A stretch of 64,000 nucleotides of DNA from CAVOGJ01 sp963700865 (GCA_963700865.1 CAVOZC010000016.1:1-64000), one strand, 5' to 3'. Counted from the first letter of the stretch, positions 36,714 to 46,913 are shown. Made by a program: numbers and translations. The notes: generated by a model not told the origin, from the sequence alone.

Positions 36714-38213
36714 ATGAAACTTCACCGTCTACGCTTCTGTTTCGCGGTCACGATGCTGCTCATTCTGACCGGCGTGGCAGCCCAGGCCCAACATTGGTAC
36801 TCGTACGCACCACCGCCGACCGAGTTCGATTGGCAGTTGTTCGCGCCTTTCAACGAGGGCACGTTTGATTGCGATGAGCAGAGCCCCGTATCGGAGGGCT
36901 ACTTCTTCAACATCGACCGACTGCACCTGTGGATGTCGCGGCCGAATACGGTGCCGGTGGGCAACGACCCGGGAAACAATCCGGTTTCGGTCTTTATCCC
37001 GAACGAAGTCGATTATGCGTACTACGATATTGCGGGAAACCTTCCCATCACGCCGGCCAACGATACGCCGCTCGTGCTGCTGCCTTATTCAGACGGCGGC
37101 AGTTTTGGCTTTCAATTCAACAGCGTCGCTGACGCGACTCCTTACACGCTTCGTGGCTGGGGGAATCGATTTGAATTTGGCTGGGTGGGCGGCGAACCGC
37201 ATCATCATTCGGGATCGACCGGGTGGATGATCTCCGTCATCAGTGGTTTGGACATGGGGTACCAATTGCTGCTGGGATTTGACGACAAGCGGTTGAACCA
37301 GTTGGGTGCGGCCCAGGGACTGGATGGCGTCGATGGCAACCAAGATGATCCGAACAATCCAGTCAACCCGGTCGGGCCCGTGGCAGGTATTTATGGGATA
37401 CCGTATGACGAAGGGCTGACCACCGTCCAGGTCTTTTACGACGACCCGTTCAATCTGTTGTTGGGCTTTGCCGACGTTAACGGCGACCAGGTTGCCGAAG
37501 ACTTGAACAATAACGGTATCCTCAACGAAATCGGTCCGGTTCCTATCGGCGATCAAATTCGAATGGGTGTCGTCTATGATGATGCGACCATCACCAACTC
37601 GACCCGTGTTTCCGGAGTGCAGTTGTCCGCGATTCGTCGCAAGGCACCGTTGCACGGTGGAGCGGTCGCCGAGATGACGCTGGGAGCCCGCTTTCTCAAC
37701 CTTGACGACCGATTCAGCTTTCAGGGGCGTGGCAGCGTGCTGGCCGACACCCTCGTAAACAATATGGCGCTCAACCGGGTCATTGGTCCGGAATTCGGCA
37801 TCCGGATTGCCAAGCAGAGCCGTCGTTGGTCGACCGTGATTTCGGGTCGCTTTATGGCGGGAGCGAACTTCATGTCTTCCCGTCAAACCGGCTACATCGG
37901 CGATCACTTGACGACGTCGGCGATCCCGAACGCTGGAAACACGCCTGGAATACCTTTGGGATTTGGCGGCAACGAGTTCGTGAATACGTTGCGGACGGAA
38001 CGTTTCAGTCCCACGGGCGAGCTGCGTGTGCAGGGGAGCTTCAACCTCACACGGGCCATCCGGCTGCAAGCCGCCTGGGAGGGCACGGTGGTGGGCGGGA
38101 TCACCCGCAGTGCCAATACGAACGTCTGGTCACTCCCGTCAATGGGACTGCTCAACCGGTCGGAAGACATCTTTATGCACGGTGTGACCTTTGGCCTGAT
38201 GGTCAATCGCTAA
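36714..38213 (+). CDS. BBP7-family outer-membrane beta-barrel protein
   Basis: 499 residues with a signal peptide (MLLILTGVAAQAQ). The body shows aromatic-rich alternating strands (RFEFGWVGGEPHHHSGSTGW, TTVQVFYDDPFNLLLGFADV, GVTFGLMVNR with a final aromatic-poor beta end), and the overall layout matches the BBP7 barrels found almost only in Planctomycetes. A calcium-loop-like insert DVNGDQVAEDLNNNG lies at about 255-270. Start at ATG 36714 gives the signal peptide; an upstream open extension has none. Confidence 0.82.
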   Translation: MKLHRLRFCFAVTMLLILTGVAAQAQHWYSYAPPPTEFDWQLFAPFNEGTFDCDEQSPVSEGYFFNIDRLHLWMSRPNTVPVGNDPGNNPVSVFIPNEVDYAYYDIAGNLPITPANDTPLVLLPYSDGGSFGFQFNSVADATPYTLRGWGNRFEFGWVGGEPHHHSGSTGWMISVISGLDMGYQLLLGFDDKRLNQLGAAQGLDGVDGNQDDPNNPVNPVGPVAGIYGIPYDEGLTTVQVFYDDPFNLLLGFADVNGDQVAEDLNNNGILNEIGPVPIGDQIRMGVVYDDATITNSTRVSGVQLSAIRRKAPLHGGAVAEMTLGARFLNLDDRFSFQGRGSVLADTLVNNMALNRVIGPEFGIRIAKQSRRWSTVISGRFMAGANFMSSRQTGYIGDHLTTSAIPNAGNTPGIPLGFGGNEFVNTLRTERFSPTGELRVQGSFNLTRAIRLQAAWEGTVVGGITRSANTNVWSLPSMGLLNRSEDIFMHGVTFGLMVNR

Positions 38214-38218
38214 CATGG

Positions 38219-38300
38219 CCGAATCGTGGCCGTCGCCGGTTCCAAGCGTTACACGATTCGGCGACGGCGGGTAAGGGACCTTACAGCGTGTCCTTACCCG
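38219..38300 (+). ncRNA. Structured element after the BBP7 gene (three complementary stems)
   Basis: Three perfect complementarities occur in 82 bases. CCGAATCGTG (38219-38228) pairs with 38252-38261, GCCGTCGCCG (38229-38238) with 38259-38268, and CGGGTAAGG (38268-38276) with 38292-38300. The first two interleave (pseudoknot-like) and compete for bases 38259-38261. It starts five bases after the BBP7 stop, so it may be a 3' end or terminator structure. There is no T-run. Confidence 0.45.
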
Positions 38301-38499
38301 GTTGCGTGAGGCACGGTTTGGTGACCGCGTAGCGTCGATGCGCCCCACGACCTGTGCGGGCATGTCGGGTATTCCCGCAGACCAACGAGCGGCTCGTGAT
38401 GCGCACGCTCCGGGCGGGGTCGCGACAACAACCCACACGGTATGGCGAAGAAGCCGCCACCGCAACCACGAACCCATCAACCCCTGGGTTTTCTGCCTG

Positions 38500-38682
38500 T
38501 TAGCCTCGGGGCGAGGCAAGACCCCGCAGTTCTTCCAATTCCAGCGAGAGCCGATGGCGCAACGGACTCTCCATCCGCAGCTCATCAAGCAACTCCTCGG
38601 CTTTCTCCAGGGCGGCCTCCGTGATTTCCGGACTCGAGAACAAGCTGCGAAAACTGCGATGCACCTGGTCTTCTGTAATCAA
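38500..38682 (-). CDS. Small hypothetical helical protein
   Basis: 60 residues: LEKAEELLDELRMESPLRHR and neighbours suggest two or three helices. It starts with TTG at 38682, with a strong GGAGGT eight bases upstream, which makes the call more likely than its size suggests. No family is recognised. It lies directly downstream of the large FAAL fusion gene on the same strand. Confidence 0.55.
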   Translation of the reverse strand: MITEDQVHRSFRSLFSSPEITEAALEKAEELLDELRMESPLRHRLSLELEELRGLASPRG

Positions 38683-38801
38683 GGCGATCTACCTCCGAAC
38701 GGTAATGGCGAGAAACGCACAACCTTCCTTATTCTAGCGCTCGTGGGCATTCACGCAATACGAGCACCCCGCCGTCCATGCCGGCGACTTTACCGCCGTC
38801 G

Positions 38802-41800
38802 TTAGCGGTGACGGTCCACCGGCGGGGTATGGCTGCCGACGGCCGATTCCAACCCGATGATTTTTCGGTTTTGCCTGCGAATAGGCGGGTCGACGCGGAG
38901 CGCGTTGCGGGCGGACAGTTCCCGCAGACTTTCGCGAAGTGCACAGGCCGTGGCCTCGATTTGCTGCGGTTGGTGCTCGGACGTCACGAAAAACCGTAAG
39001 CGCGCGGCTCGTTCCTCGACCGCGGGGTGCAAAATGGGCTGAACGTTGATCCCCCGGGCCGCGAGGGCCTGCGAGAGCTGGAGGGCGAGCTTCGAATCAC
39101 CGAGGATAACCGGGACGACGGGCGTGCCGCCGCTCAGGCCCGTATTCAGGCCGGCTTCTCGTGCCAGCTCGAGAAGGTGGGCCGCGTTTTGACGGCAACG
39201 GCCACTCCGGTGGGGTTGTTGCTGGAGGATGCGGAGCGATGCCAACGCCGCCGCCGCGTTGGCCGGAGGCAGGCCAACGCTGTACACAAAACCGTCCGCG
39301 GTATAGCGGAGGAGTTCGGTCAGTTCTTCCGACCCGGCAATGTATCCCCCGCAGCTTCCCAAGGCCTTACTCAGCGTGCCCATCCAGATATCGACATCCC
39401 GTGGATTGACCCCAAAGTGCTCGCCGATCCCTCGGCCGGTCAAACCCATGGTGCCCAACGAGTGGGCCTCGTCCACCATCAGCATTGCCCGGTGCCGCCG
39501 TTTGATCTCAATGAACCGCGGCAGGCACGGAAAATCGCCATCCATGCTATAGACGCCCTCGACGATCACGAGGACGCGTCGATAGGCGTGGCGGATGGAC
39601 TTGAGGATGTTGTCGAGTGCCTCCCAGTCATTATGGGGGAATTGTCGCCGGCGAGCGCCAGACAGGGTGGCCCCCTGCATGATGCTGTTGTGCGCCAATC
39701 CGTCGTGGAGGATCAGATCTCCCGGCCCCATCAGCCGCCCGATGGTGGTTTCATTGGTGGCGTGCCCTCCGACAAACGTCAACGCCGAGTCGACACCCAG
39801 AAACTGCGCCAATTCGTGCTCCAGCTCCTGGTGGATCGGTTTCTCGCCCGAGACCAGGCGGCTGGCGGAACAACTGGTTCCGTAGCGCTGCATGGCTTCG
39901 TAGGCGGCCTGCACGACCTCGTTCTCGCCGGACATGCCGAGATAGTTGTAGCTGGAAAAATTCACATAGGTCCGGCCGTCGATCCTGGTGGTGGCGCCGT
40001 TGATGCCATCATGCACACGGAAGTAGGGATTTTGCAGGCCGGAATCTTCAATGGCCTGTCGGGACTGCCGGAGCCGTACGACCTCGGGAAAAAGTCGTAT
40101 CTGGTAATCCTCGGGCTGGACCGGGCGCGTTTGTTCTGGCTCGGCCTCCTCCGCAAGAACCACTGCCCAGGCATGTGACGACGCCCTGGGCGACATGTTG
40201 GCAAGTCTCCATTTCCAGCAAGCGACTCTCGGGGAACGTGCCTCCGAAGCGATCTTCGAGTCGATTGATGATCTCCAACCGCTCGAGCGAATCGAGTCCC
40301 AGTTCAACGATATTGGTGTCGCTGTCAAGTGACGAGGCGCGATTGCCGGCGACATCTCGGACCGCCTGGTACACGGCCTCCAGGGCAGTCGGCAAGGTGA
40401 TGGCGTCGGAACCAGACCTGCCAGGTTCGGACGGGCAGCCGTGCCCGTTATTTCCGTGACCGTTGGTGGACGCGGCGAATGCGGGGGACGCCATCGCGTC
40501 TTGTTCCCAGGCCAGCCATTTGGCGATCACCATCAGACTGCCGTCCAGAAAACCGGCTCGGCAGACATGGCGTTGAATCTTTCCGCTGGAGGTCTTTGGG
40601 ATCGATCCAGCGCGAATCAAAATGACCCCATCGGGCGGCAACTGGTGTGTCGCCGTGACGGTTCGTCGAACGGCGCCAATGACTTCATCCCAGTTGTTCT
40701 CGGCGACGCGTTCCACCTCGCACACGACAACCAGTTGTTCGCGACCGTGCATATCAATTGCGAATGCGGCCGCGGCACCGGTCCGCAATCGCGTATCGGA
40801 ATGCTCTACCGTCTGCTCGATGTCCTGGGGGTAGCGATTAACTCCGCGCACGATGATCAGGTCTTTCAGTCGGCCGGTGATAAACAACTGACCCTGATGG
40901 AAAAAGCCGAGGTCGCCGGTACGCATGAATCGCCGCGGCGATAGGCCGGTGGAAGTTCGCAGTCGAGCCCCAAAGGTCTGTTCCGTCTCGTCCGGCTTGC
41001 CATAGTAACCCTCTCCGATGCTACCGGAAGAGACCCAGATTTCACCAATCACGTCGGGAGGACAGGCGGAGTTTGTTTTCGGATCGACAATCGCCAGTTG
41101 GCCATCCGCGGGGGGCACGCCACAGGCGACCAGGTGTCGGGCATGCGGATCGATGGTATCCACCGGTTGTACCAGCCCGTCATCCAGTTGCGGGCCCTGA
41201 AAAGAACAGGTCAGGGGCCGCTGTTCCCGGGTGCCGCCGGTGATCATCAGGGTAGATTCGGCCATGCCGTAGCAAGGATAGAACGCTTCGGACTTGAAGC
41301 CGACGGCCGCGAACTTGCGTGCGAAATTCTGGATCGTGGTCGGGCGGACCGGTTCGGCGCCGTTGAACGCCAACGTCCAACTGCTTAAGTCGAGCGATTC
41401 CATCTCGTCGGACGTGATTTTCTTGGTACAGACATCGTAGGCAAAATTCGGTCCGCCGCTGATCGAAACCCGGTATTTGGTGATGCCCCTCAGCCAGCGA
41501 ACCGGTTTCTGCAAAAAGGCAGTCGGGGACATCAAGATCGAGGTGCAACCAATGAACATCGGGTTCAATACGCCCCCTACCAGTCCCATATCATGGTAGG
41601 TCGGCAGCCAGGACATGCCGATATCTTGCTCGCTCGCGCTGAAGGCCGAGTTGATGAATGAGCAATTGTTCACAATCGTTCCGTGGCTGAGCATTACACC
41701 CTTCGGGGCACCCGTGGATCCCGACGTATACTGCAAGACAGCCAGCGTGCCCGCATTGATTTCCGGCTTCCGCCACTGGTTAGCCAATTCCGAGGGGATC

Positions 41801-42267
41801 TCGTTCGTGGCGATCCAATCCATCCGCTCCAGTTCCGGCATTCCCGAAGTCAGGCGTTCGGCACGTTGGACGTAGTCGCTCACGGATAGCGCCAGACGGG
41901 CGTCGGCGTCGCCCGCAATGGCCTGAATGCGATCCATATTGCGATTGCGACGAGGCGGGAAAGCGGGTACCGCGACGACACCCGCATAAAAGCAACCGAA
42001 CAGGCTGGACACGAAATCGAGTCCAGGGGGAAACAGCAACAACGCCCGTTCGCCAGCCATGCCACGATCGAGTAACTCCTCGGCAATGGCGCGGGCACGC
42101 AGGTCGAGTTCCACGTAGGTCAGCGATTCTTCCTCGTTTTCGCCGTCGACGAGATAAGTAAACGCGATCTGATCGCCTTGGTGGTCCACCTGCCAACGCA
42201 GGCGATCGACAAAGTCCTGGCCTTTCGGCCAGTCACTTTGTTTCGGCGTAAATCCCTTATGTATCAC
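38802..42267 (-). CDS. Fused fatty acyl-AMP ligase / acyl carrier / alpha-oxoamine synthase
   Basis: From ATG 42267, residues 1-590 are an AMP-forming ligase of the FAAL type: LQYTSGSTGAPKGVMLSH, SWLPTYHDMGLVGG, CYGMAEST, RTGDLGF and PKTSSGKIQR. Residues about 640-715 form a carrier domain with the phosphopantetheine serine in LGLDSLERLEI. The rest is a PLP alpha-oxoamine synthase: NYLGMSGENEV, DEAHSLGTMG and the PLP-binding lysine in GTLSKALGS. The frame slips once near 40175-40190, between carrier and synthase; both parts are otherwise intact and overlap, and the total is one base over a multiple of three, so I read it as one protein of about 1,154 residues. Expected chemistry: activate a fatty acid, load it on the carrier, and condense it with an amino acid to an aminoketone lipid, as in sphinganine formation. 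Product unknown. Two coupled genes are the alternative. Confidence 0.82.
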
Positions 42268-42587
42268 CGCCCGTCGTCTCCCTGTTTGATTCTCAGATGG
42301 TACACCCCGTTCGAAACCTCTCTAAACTCGGCCAGGAACCTCACAGGGCGCCTGTCGAAGATCCGCTTTGGGGATTTTTCCGGGCAATGATCCCGGCAGC
42401 TTGGCGGAACCCACCCGAAGAATCTGCCTAACCCCTTTACACTAACAAGGGAACGACGCGGAAGCCAACCGTTCAGATCGATAAAAACCGGGTTTTTTTG
42501 CCCAGTTTCAACCAGATGAGGACGGGTGGGGTTTTCCGACGGCCGGAAGTCAATCGGCACGGGGCCCGGGGCAAGACAAAAAAGGAG
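42268..42587. other. Spacer between the FAAL gene and the tRNA
   Basis: 320 bases without a gene. A short A/T-flanked palindrome (AAAACCGGGTTTT) lies near 42487, and a T-run on the minus strand directly after the tRNA (42578-42583) could end its transcription. Confidence 0.4.
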
Positions 42588-42685
42588 CGGAAGTGCATGG
42601 GAATCGAACCCACCGGACCGACGGTTGACGAACGGTCCCAACGGTTTTGAAGACCGCGGCCGCCACCAGGCAGGCACGCACTTCC
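42588..42685 (-). tRNA. selC: tRNA-Sec (anticodon TCA)
   Basis: Read on the minus strand. The 8-bp acceptor stem GGAAGTGC pairs with GCACTTCC at the 3' end. The anticodon loop is CTTCAAA, giving anticodon TCA. A long extra arm (about 42622-42642) and the T-loop GGTTCGATTCC are present. The 98-base length and extended acceptor are typical of bacterial tRNA-Sec, which reads UGA. No CCA is encoded. The organism should therefore make selenoproteins. Confidence 0.93.
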
Positions 42686-42711
42686 AGTACCGACGATCCG
42701 AGCCGCTGGGC

Positions 42712-42939
42712 CTATGCCCAGTCATAGCCGGTGGAGGAGCGGATGCGGTCGGCGAAATCGCCCAATAATCCCCCCACGACATCCCAGCCCTCGGGGCGAC
42801 GGATTTCAATGTCACCCTGTTCGTTCACGCGCACGACGCAATCGTCTTCGACCCCAGCGCGGGCTAGTTCCGCCGGCTCAAGTTCATCCGGTCCCAACAA
42901 CGATTTGAGTCGAGCCCCTGTCATCTCTATGAACTTCAT
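42712..42939 (-). CDS. Small hypothetical protein
   Basis: 75 residues from ATG 42939, with GAGG at the right distance upstream. It is acidic and has a hydrophobic end (WDVVGGLLGDFADRI). No family recognised. It lies just upstream of the selenocysteine tRNA on the same strand, but nothing links the two beyond position. Confidence 0.55.
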   Translation of the reverse strand: MKFIEMTGARLKSLLGPDELEPAELARAGVEDDCVVRVNEQGDIEIRRPEGWDVVGGLLGDFADRIRSSTGYDWA

Positions 42940-43046
42940 CAGTTATCCTCGCACGCGACACGACCTGCACCGCCGCGGGTGGCCGGCTGAGCGGCGGCAG
43001 CGGTCACTCCCTTTTCCCAACGATTCGTAGCATACCCGGTTCGGAC

Positions 43047-43961
43047 TCATTCCGCACCTGCCGGAGAGCACATCGCGCGGGTCAGCTCCGCGAGTTGCAC
43101 CACTTCCTCGACAGGCAACTCCTCGGCGCGCGTTTCCGGGCCCAATTGGGCAGTCCGCATGATTTCATCGACTTGCGCCTTGTCGAGTTCACCCTTCATG
43201 GCGCTGATCATGACGCTGCGGAGAAACTTGCGGCGGTGGAAGAACAGCGCGCGTACGAAGCGATTGAGGAAACCGAGATCGGAAATCGCGGCGCGTCGTA
43301 CCGGGTCGGGAACGATGTGGATGATGGCCGAATCCACCTTCGGCCGGGGCCAGAAAACGGATGGCGGCAGCAGACGGAGGATTTCGGCCGTGCATTGGCT
43401 TTGCACCCAGATGCTCAGCGCGCTGTAATCCTTCGTCCGCGGCCTGGCCGTAATTCGCTCGGCCAGCTCTTTCTGGATCGTGACCGTCATCGACACAGGC
43501 ACGAGGGGCGTAAGCAGCAAGTTGGATATGAGCGGCGTGGCGATGTTGTAGGGCAAATTGGCCGCGAATTTGAAGCGGGCCGCCGGGATGTCGTCCATCC
43601 TGGCTTGGATCGTCTCCAGCACATTCGGCTGCAGATGATTTTTGTTCCGCAGGACGTCCTGATGCAGCATCTCGACGTTGTCCATTCCAAACAGCTCCTC
43701 CGAGGCCAGCTGGAACAGCTGGGGATCGACCTCGACCGTGACGACGAAACCGGCCGTCGCGGCCAGCATGCTCGTCAGGGCTCCCGTCCCCGTGCCGACC
43801 TCGAGCACCACATCTTGCGGACCGATGTTCGCTTCGCGAATGAGGACATCGATCAAATTGAGATCGATGAGAAAATTCTGGCCGTGACGCGTCTGCGGTC
43901 GAATGCCGACATCGGCAAACCGTCGTTGCAGAAACGAAGCGGTCTGGCGTTGTGGAGGCAT
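43047..43961 (-). CDS. rsmA: 16S rRNA dimethyladenosine transferase KsgA
   Basis: 304 residues from ATG 43961 (a GTG at 43985 is the alternative). SAM-binding LEVGTGTGALTSML, VTVEVDPQL and the catalytic FAANLPYNIATPL (NLPY) identify the KsgA/Dim1 family, which dimethylates two adjacent adenines near the 3' end of 16S rRNA. It opens with RHGQNFLID, the family's N-terminal signature. 33 bases after the ribE gene, same strand, so likely co-transcribed. Confidence 0.93.
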   Translation of the reverse strand: MPPQRQTASFLQRRFADVGIRPQTRHGQNFLIDLNLIDVLIREANIGPQDVVLEVGTGTGALTSMLAATAGFVVTVEVDPQLFQLASEELFGMDNVEMLHQDVLRNKNHLQPNVLETIQARMDDIPAARFKFAANLPYNIATPLISNLLLTPLVPVSMTVTIQKELAERITARPRTKDYSALSIWVQSQCTAEILRLLPPSVFWPRPKVDSAIIHIVPDPVRRAAISDLGFLNRFVRALFFHRRKFLRSVMISAMKGELDKAQVDEIMRTAQLGPETRAEELPVEEVVQLAELTRAMCSPAGAE

Positions 43962-43994
43962 GGGATTTCTCGTGAGAAGGGACACGGGCGGCGC

Positions 43995-44600
43995 TCAGGG
44001 CGAACCCCGCAGCGACCGTTGCACATATTTCGCCAGGACATCGGTTTCCACGTTTACGCGTTGTCCCTGAATGCGCGTACCGAGGGTTGTTTCGGCCAGC
44101 GTATGCGGAATTGCCGCCACGCTCAGTCCGGTCTCGTCCACATCGACAATGGTCAGGCTGATGCCGTCGATTGCGATCGAACCTTTCGAGGCCAGATGGG
44201 ATCGCCAGTCCGCCGGGATATCGAACCAGAACGTCGACCAATCGCCGTCGTCACGCCGCTGCCGCACGGTGCCGACACAGTCGATATGCCCCGTGACGAA
44301 GTGCCCGCCGAGACGCTCGCCCACTCTCAGCGAGCGCTCGAGGTTGACGATCGATCCGCCCCGCAACTCGCCGAGGTTGGTTCGGCTCAGCGTTTCTTCT
44401 CCTGCCTCGAAGGCCAGCCCGCAATTCGGTTCGCCGACCTGGCAATCGACCACGGTCAAGCAACAGCCGTTCACGGCGATGCTGTCTCCCACGATCGCGT
44501 CCGCGAAGGTCGGAGGAGCCGCCACGGTAAGTCGTTTTCCCGGGCCACATTCCCGTAATTCAGAGACCGGCGCGGTGGCTTCGACAAGTCCAGTGAACAT
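43995..44600 (-). CDS. ribE: Riboflavin synthase, alpha chain
   Basis: 201 residues starting MFTGLVEATAPV, the diagnostic beginning. Two lumazine-binding repeats are visible: DSIAVNGCCLTVVD with GGHFVTGHIDCVG, and GSIAIDGISLTIVD near the C-terminus. It converts two 6,7-dimethyl-8-ribityllumazines to riboflavin. No FMN riboswitch is seen upstream. Lies between a cyclophilin gene and ksgA in a probable operon. Confidence 0.95.
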   Translation of the reverse strand: MFTGLVEATAPVSELRECGPGKRLTVAAPPTFADAIVGDSIAVNGCCLTVVDCQVGEPNCGLAFEAGEETLSRTNLGELRGGSIVNLERSLRVGERLGGHFVTGHIDCVGTVRQRRDDGDWSTFWFDIPADWRSHLASKGSIAIDGISLTIVDVDETGLSVAAIPHTLAETTLGTRIQGQRVNVETDVLAKYVQRSLRGSP

Positions 44601-44667
44601 GCGGTCGGCGGCTCTCACGAGGTCAAGGGATGGCTGCGGGAACAAGGAGGAAGGGTGGACGGTTCGA

Positions 44668-45330
44668 CTAACGTGTCGCTCGAGCCCGGCTGGCTTGAGC
44701 GTCCAGCACCTGGTTCCAGGCGGCGATGTTTTTCGCCTCGGCCCGTAGCAGTGCCGAAGGATCATCCAGGATCCGTATGGAAACAATACGATCCCCCATC
44801 TGGATGGCATCGACGACATCTTGTCCTTTGGTGACCGCACCAAACACGGTGTGTTTGCCGTTCAGATGGGGCGTCGGCCCATGCGTGATGAAGAACTGGC
44901 TGCCGTTCGTCCCCGGGCCCGCATTCGCCATGGAAAAGATCCCGGCCCGATCGTGACGCAAGGCTGGGTGAATCTCGTCCTTAAACTCGTAACCGGGTCC
45001 CCCGGAACCCCAACGCGTCTGTTGGGACGGATCGTGCGTCAAAGGGTCGCCGACCTGAATCATGAAATCCTTGATCACCCGATGGAAGACGATGCCATCG
45101 TAATATTTTCGTTGCGCCAAATTCACAAAATTGGCGACGGTCATCGGTACCTTGCTGGCGAAAAGAACACCCTCAATATCGCCTTTTGTCGTACTGATCA
45201 CGACGCGGAGATCGCTGATTTCGCCTCCATTCGACACCTGTCCCTGGCACGGGCGGATTGCGGGCCACGCGAAAGCCAACGTCAATGCGGCCAGACTTAT
45301 CCCGCGGGCAAACGTCATCGTCATCGTCAA
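44668..45330 (-). CDS. Secreted cyclophilin-type peptidyl-prolyl isomerase
   Basis: 220 residues. ATG 45330 has GGAGG at proper spacing; two more in-frame ATGs follow in the next 12 bases. Signal peptide (ISLAALTLAFAWPA). The cyclophilin core is complete: FVNLAQRKYYDGIVFHRVIK, GDPLTHD, FSMANAGPGTNGSQFFITHG and LNGKHTVFGAVTKGQDVVD. It should help fold exported proteins. Confidence 0.9.
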   Translation of the reverse strand: MTMTMTFARGISLAALTLAFAWPAIRPCQGQVSNGGEISDLRVVISTTKGDIEGVLFASKVPMTVANFVNLAQRKYYDGIVFHRVIKDFMIQVGDPLTHDPSQQTRWGSGGPGYEFKDEIHPALRHDRAGIFSMANAGPGTNGSQFFITHGPTPHLNGKHTVFGAVTKGQDVVDAIQMGDRIVSIRILDDPSALLRAEAKNIAAWNQVLDAQASRARATR

Positions 45331-45614
45331 ATCCTCCGTGCGTGTCAGCGATCATGGATATCGGGGGCCCAGGCATGCCGATTCCCCCGCGGCTCGATCA
45401 GAGATCGACGGCGCGGAACGCTCTTTCACCGGACATTCGGGCACCTACGCAATGTAGAAGCCGTGGCGGACAAACGCAACGTCCATCGCCGCCGCCGGCT
45501 CTATCCAATCCGCCGCAGATGGGGCAAAATATCGGCGGAGAGGCCAACTGAAAATGAACCGAGCCGGCCAGCTCGGGAGATCGCGCGGGACCTGAGAACA
45601 AAGAGACCCATGTC

Positions 45615-46913
45615 ATGAGTACCATTACAAACATTCAAGGGCGTCAGATTCTGGATAGTCGTGGAAATCCCACGGTCGAGGTCGATGTAGCGCTGATCGA
45701 CGGGTCCTTCGGCCGCGCCGCGGTGCCCAGCGGCGCCAGCACCGGGGCTCACGAAGCTTGGGAGCTGCGCGATGGGGACCAAGCTGTGTTCGCGGGCAAA
45801 GGCGTGCTCAAGGCGGTCGAGAATATCAACAGCATCCTGGCCGAGGAATTGATCGGTTGCGATGCCACCGATCAGCTGGCGATTGACGACGCGATGCTCC
45901 AACTCGATGGCACGCCAAATAAGAAGAAACTCGGAGCGAATGCCATCCTCGGCGTGTCGCTGGCCGTCGCCAAGGCGGCAGCCGACTTTACGCAGCAACC
46001 ACTCTTCCGCTACCTGGGTGGTGTTGGTGCCAATCTGTTGCCCGCCCCGATGATGAATATCGTCAATGGCGGACAGCATGCGGACAATTCCGTGGACGTG
46101 CAAGAATTCATGGTGATGCCGCTGGGCTTTGACAGCTTCAGTGACGCCCTGCGTTGCGGAGTTGAGGTATTCCATTCACTGAAGAAGGTCTTGCAAAGCA
46201 AGCGCCTGAACACTGCTGTCGGTGATGAAGGAGGCTTCGCGCCCGACTTGGGAAGCAATGCCGAGGCCTTGGATTTTATTTTGATGGCGATCGAGAAAGC
46301 CGGCTACCAGCCGCGGGAACAAGTCTGGATTGCGCTGGATGCGGCGGCCACTGAGTTTTATGACGCCAAAAAGGGAGTTTACTCGATCGATGGGAAGGAA
46401 ATCGATTCGGCCGGTATGGTCGATTTCCTGAGCGCATGGGTCGATAAGTATCCGATTTGCTCCATCGAGGACGGTTGCAGCGAAGACGATTGGGAAGGCT
46501 GGAAGATGCTCACGAATAAGCTGGGCGACAAGGTGCAACTGGTCGGGGACGACCTATTCGTCACGAATACCGAACGCCTGCAGCGCGGCATCGATGAAGG
46601 CATTGCCAATAGTGTGCTGATCAAGGTGAATCAGATCGGCACGCTGTCGGAGACCATTAACGCCATCCAACTGGCCAGCCGGCATGGATATAGCAGCGTG
46701 ACGAGTCACCGTAGCGGTGAAACCGAGGACGCGACCATCGCCGATCTCGCCGTGGCCATGTCGACCGGGCAAATCAAGACCGGTTCGGCCTCACGCTCGG
46801 ATCGCATGGCCAAGTACAATCAGCTGCTGCGGATTGAGGAATTGCTCGGCGAGACCGCGATCTATGCCGGTCGGCGGTTTCCGCAGAGCCAGGTGCGGGC
46901 GGCGCTTAAGTAG
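45615..46913 (+). CDS. eno: Enolase
   Basis: 432 residues, standard length. Conserved blocks: ILDSRGNPTVEVDV, VPSGASTGAHEAWELRD, NIVNGGQHADNSVDVQEFM, VGDEGGFAPDL, the Mg-site SIEDGCSEDDWEGW, LVGDDLFVTN, the catalytic lysine in LIKVNQIGTL, and SHRSGETEDATIADLAVA. Converts 2-phosphoglycerate to phosphoenolpyruvate. Undamaged; it is divergent from the cyclophilin gene with a 284-base spacer. Confidence 0.97.
   Translation: MSTITNIQGRQILDSRGNPTVEVDVALIDGSFGRAAVPSGASTGAHEAWELRDGDQAVFAGKGVLKAVENINSILAEELIGCDATDQLAIDDAMLQLDGTPNKKKLGANAILGVSLAVAKAAADFTQQPLFRYLGGVGANLLPAPMMNIVNGGQHADNSVDVQEFMVMPLGFDSFSDALRCGVEVFHSLKKVLQSKRLNTAVGDEGGFAPDLGSNAEALDFILMAIEKAGYQPREQVWIALDAAATEFYDAKKGVYSIDGKEIDSAGMVDFLSAWVDKYPICSIEDGCSEDDWEGWKMLTNKLGDKVQLVGDDLFVTNTERLQRGIDEGIANSVLIKVNQIGTLSETINAIQLASRHGYSSVTSHRSGETEDATIADLAVAMSTGQIKTGSASRSDRMAKYNQLLRIEELLGETAIYAGRRFPQSQVRAALK

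Noticed and set aside
39027..40178. Long open frame (383 codons) on the plus strand inside the oxoamine synthase
   Set aside because: It is antisense to a clear PLP-enzyme domain and shows no family features; G+C-rich coding DNA often leaves such frames open.
43095..44558. Open frame of 487 codons on the plus strand across ksgA and ribE
   Set aside because: Both opposite genes are unmistakable by motif; the frame is a composition artefact.
43961..45614. FMN riboswitch upstream of the riboflavin synthase
   Set aside because: No conserved FMN-aptamer blocks could be found upstream of the operon.
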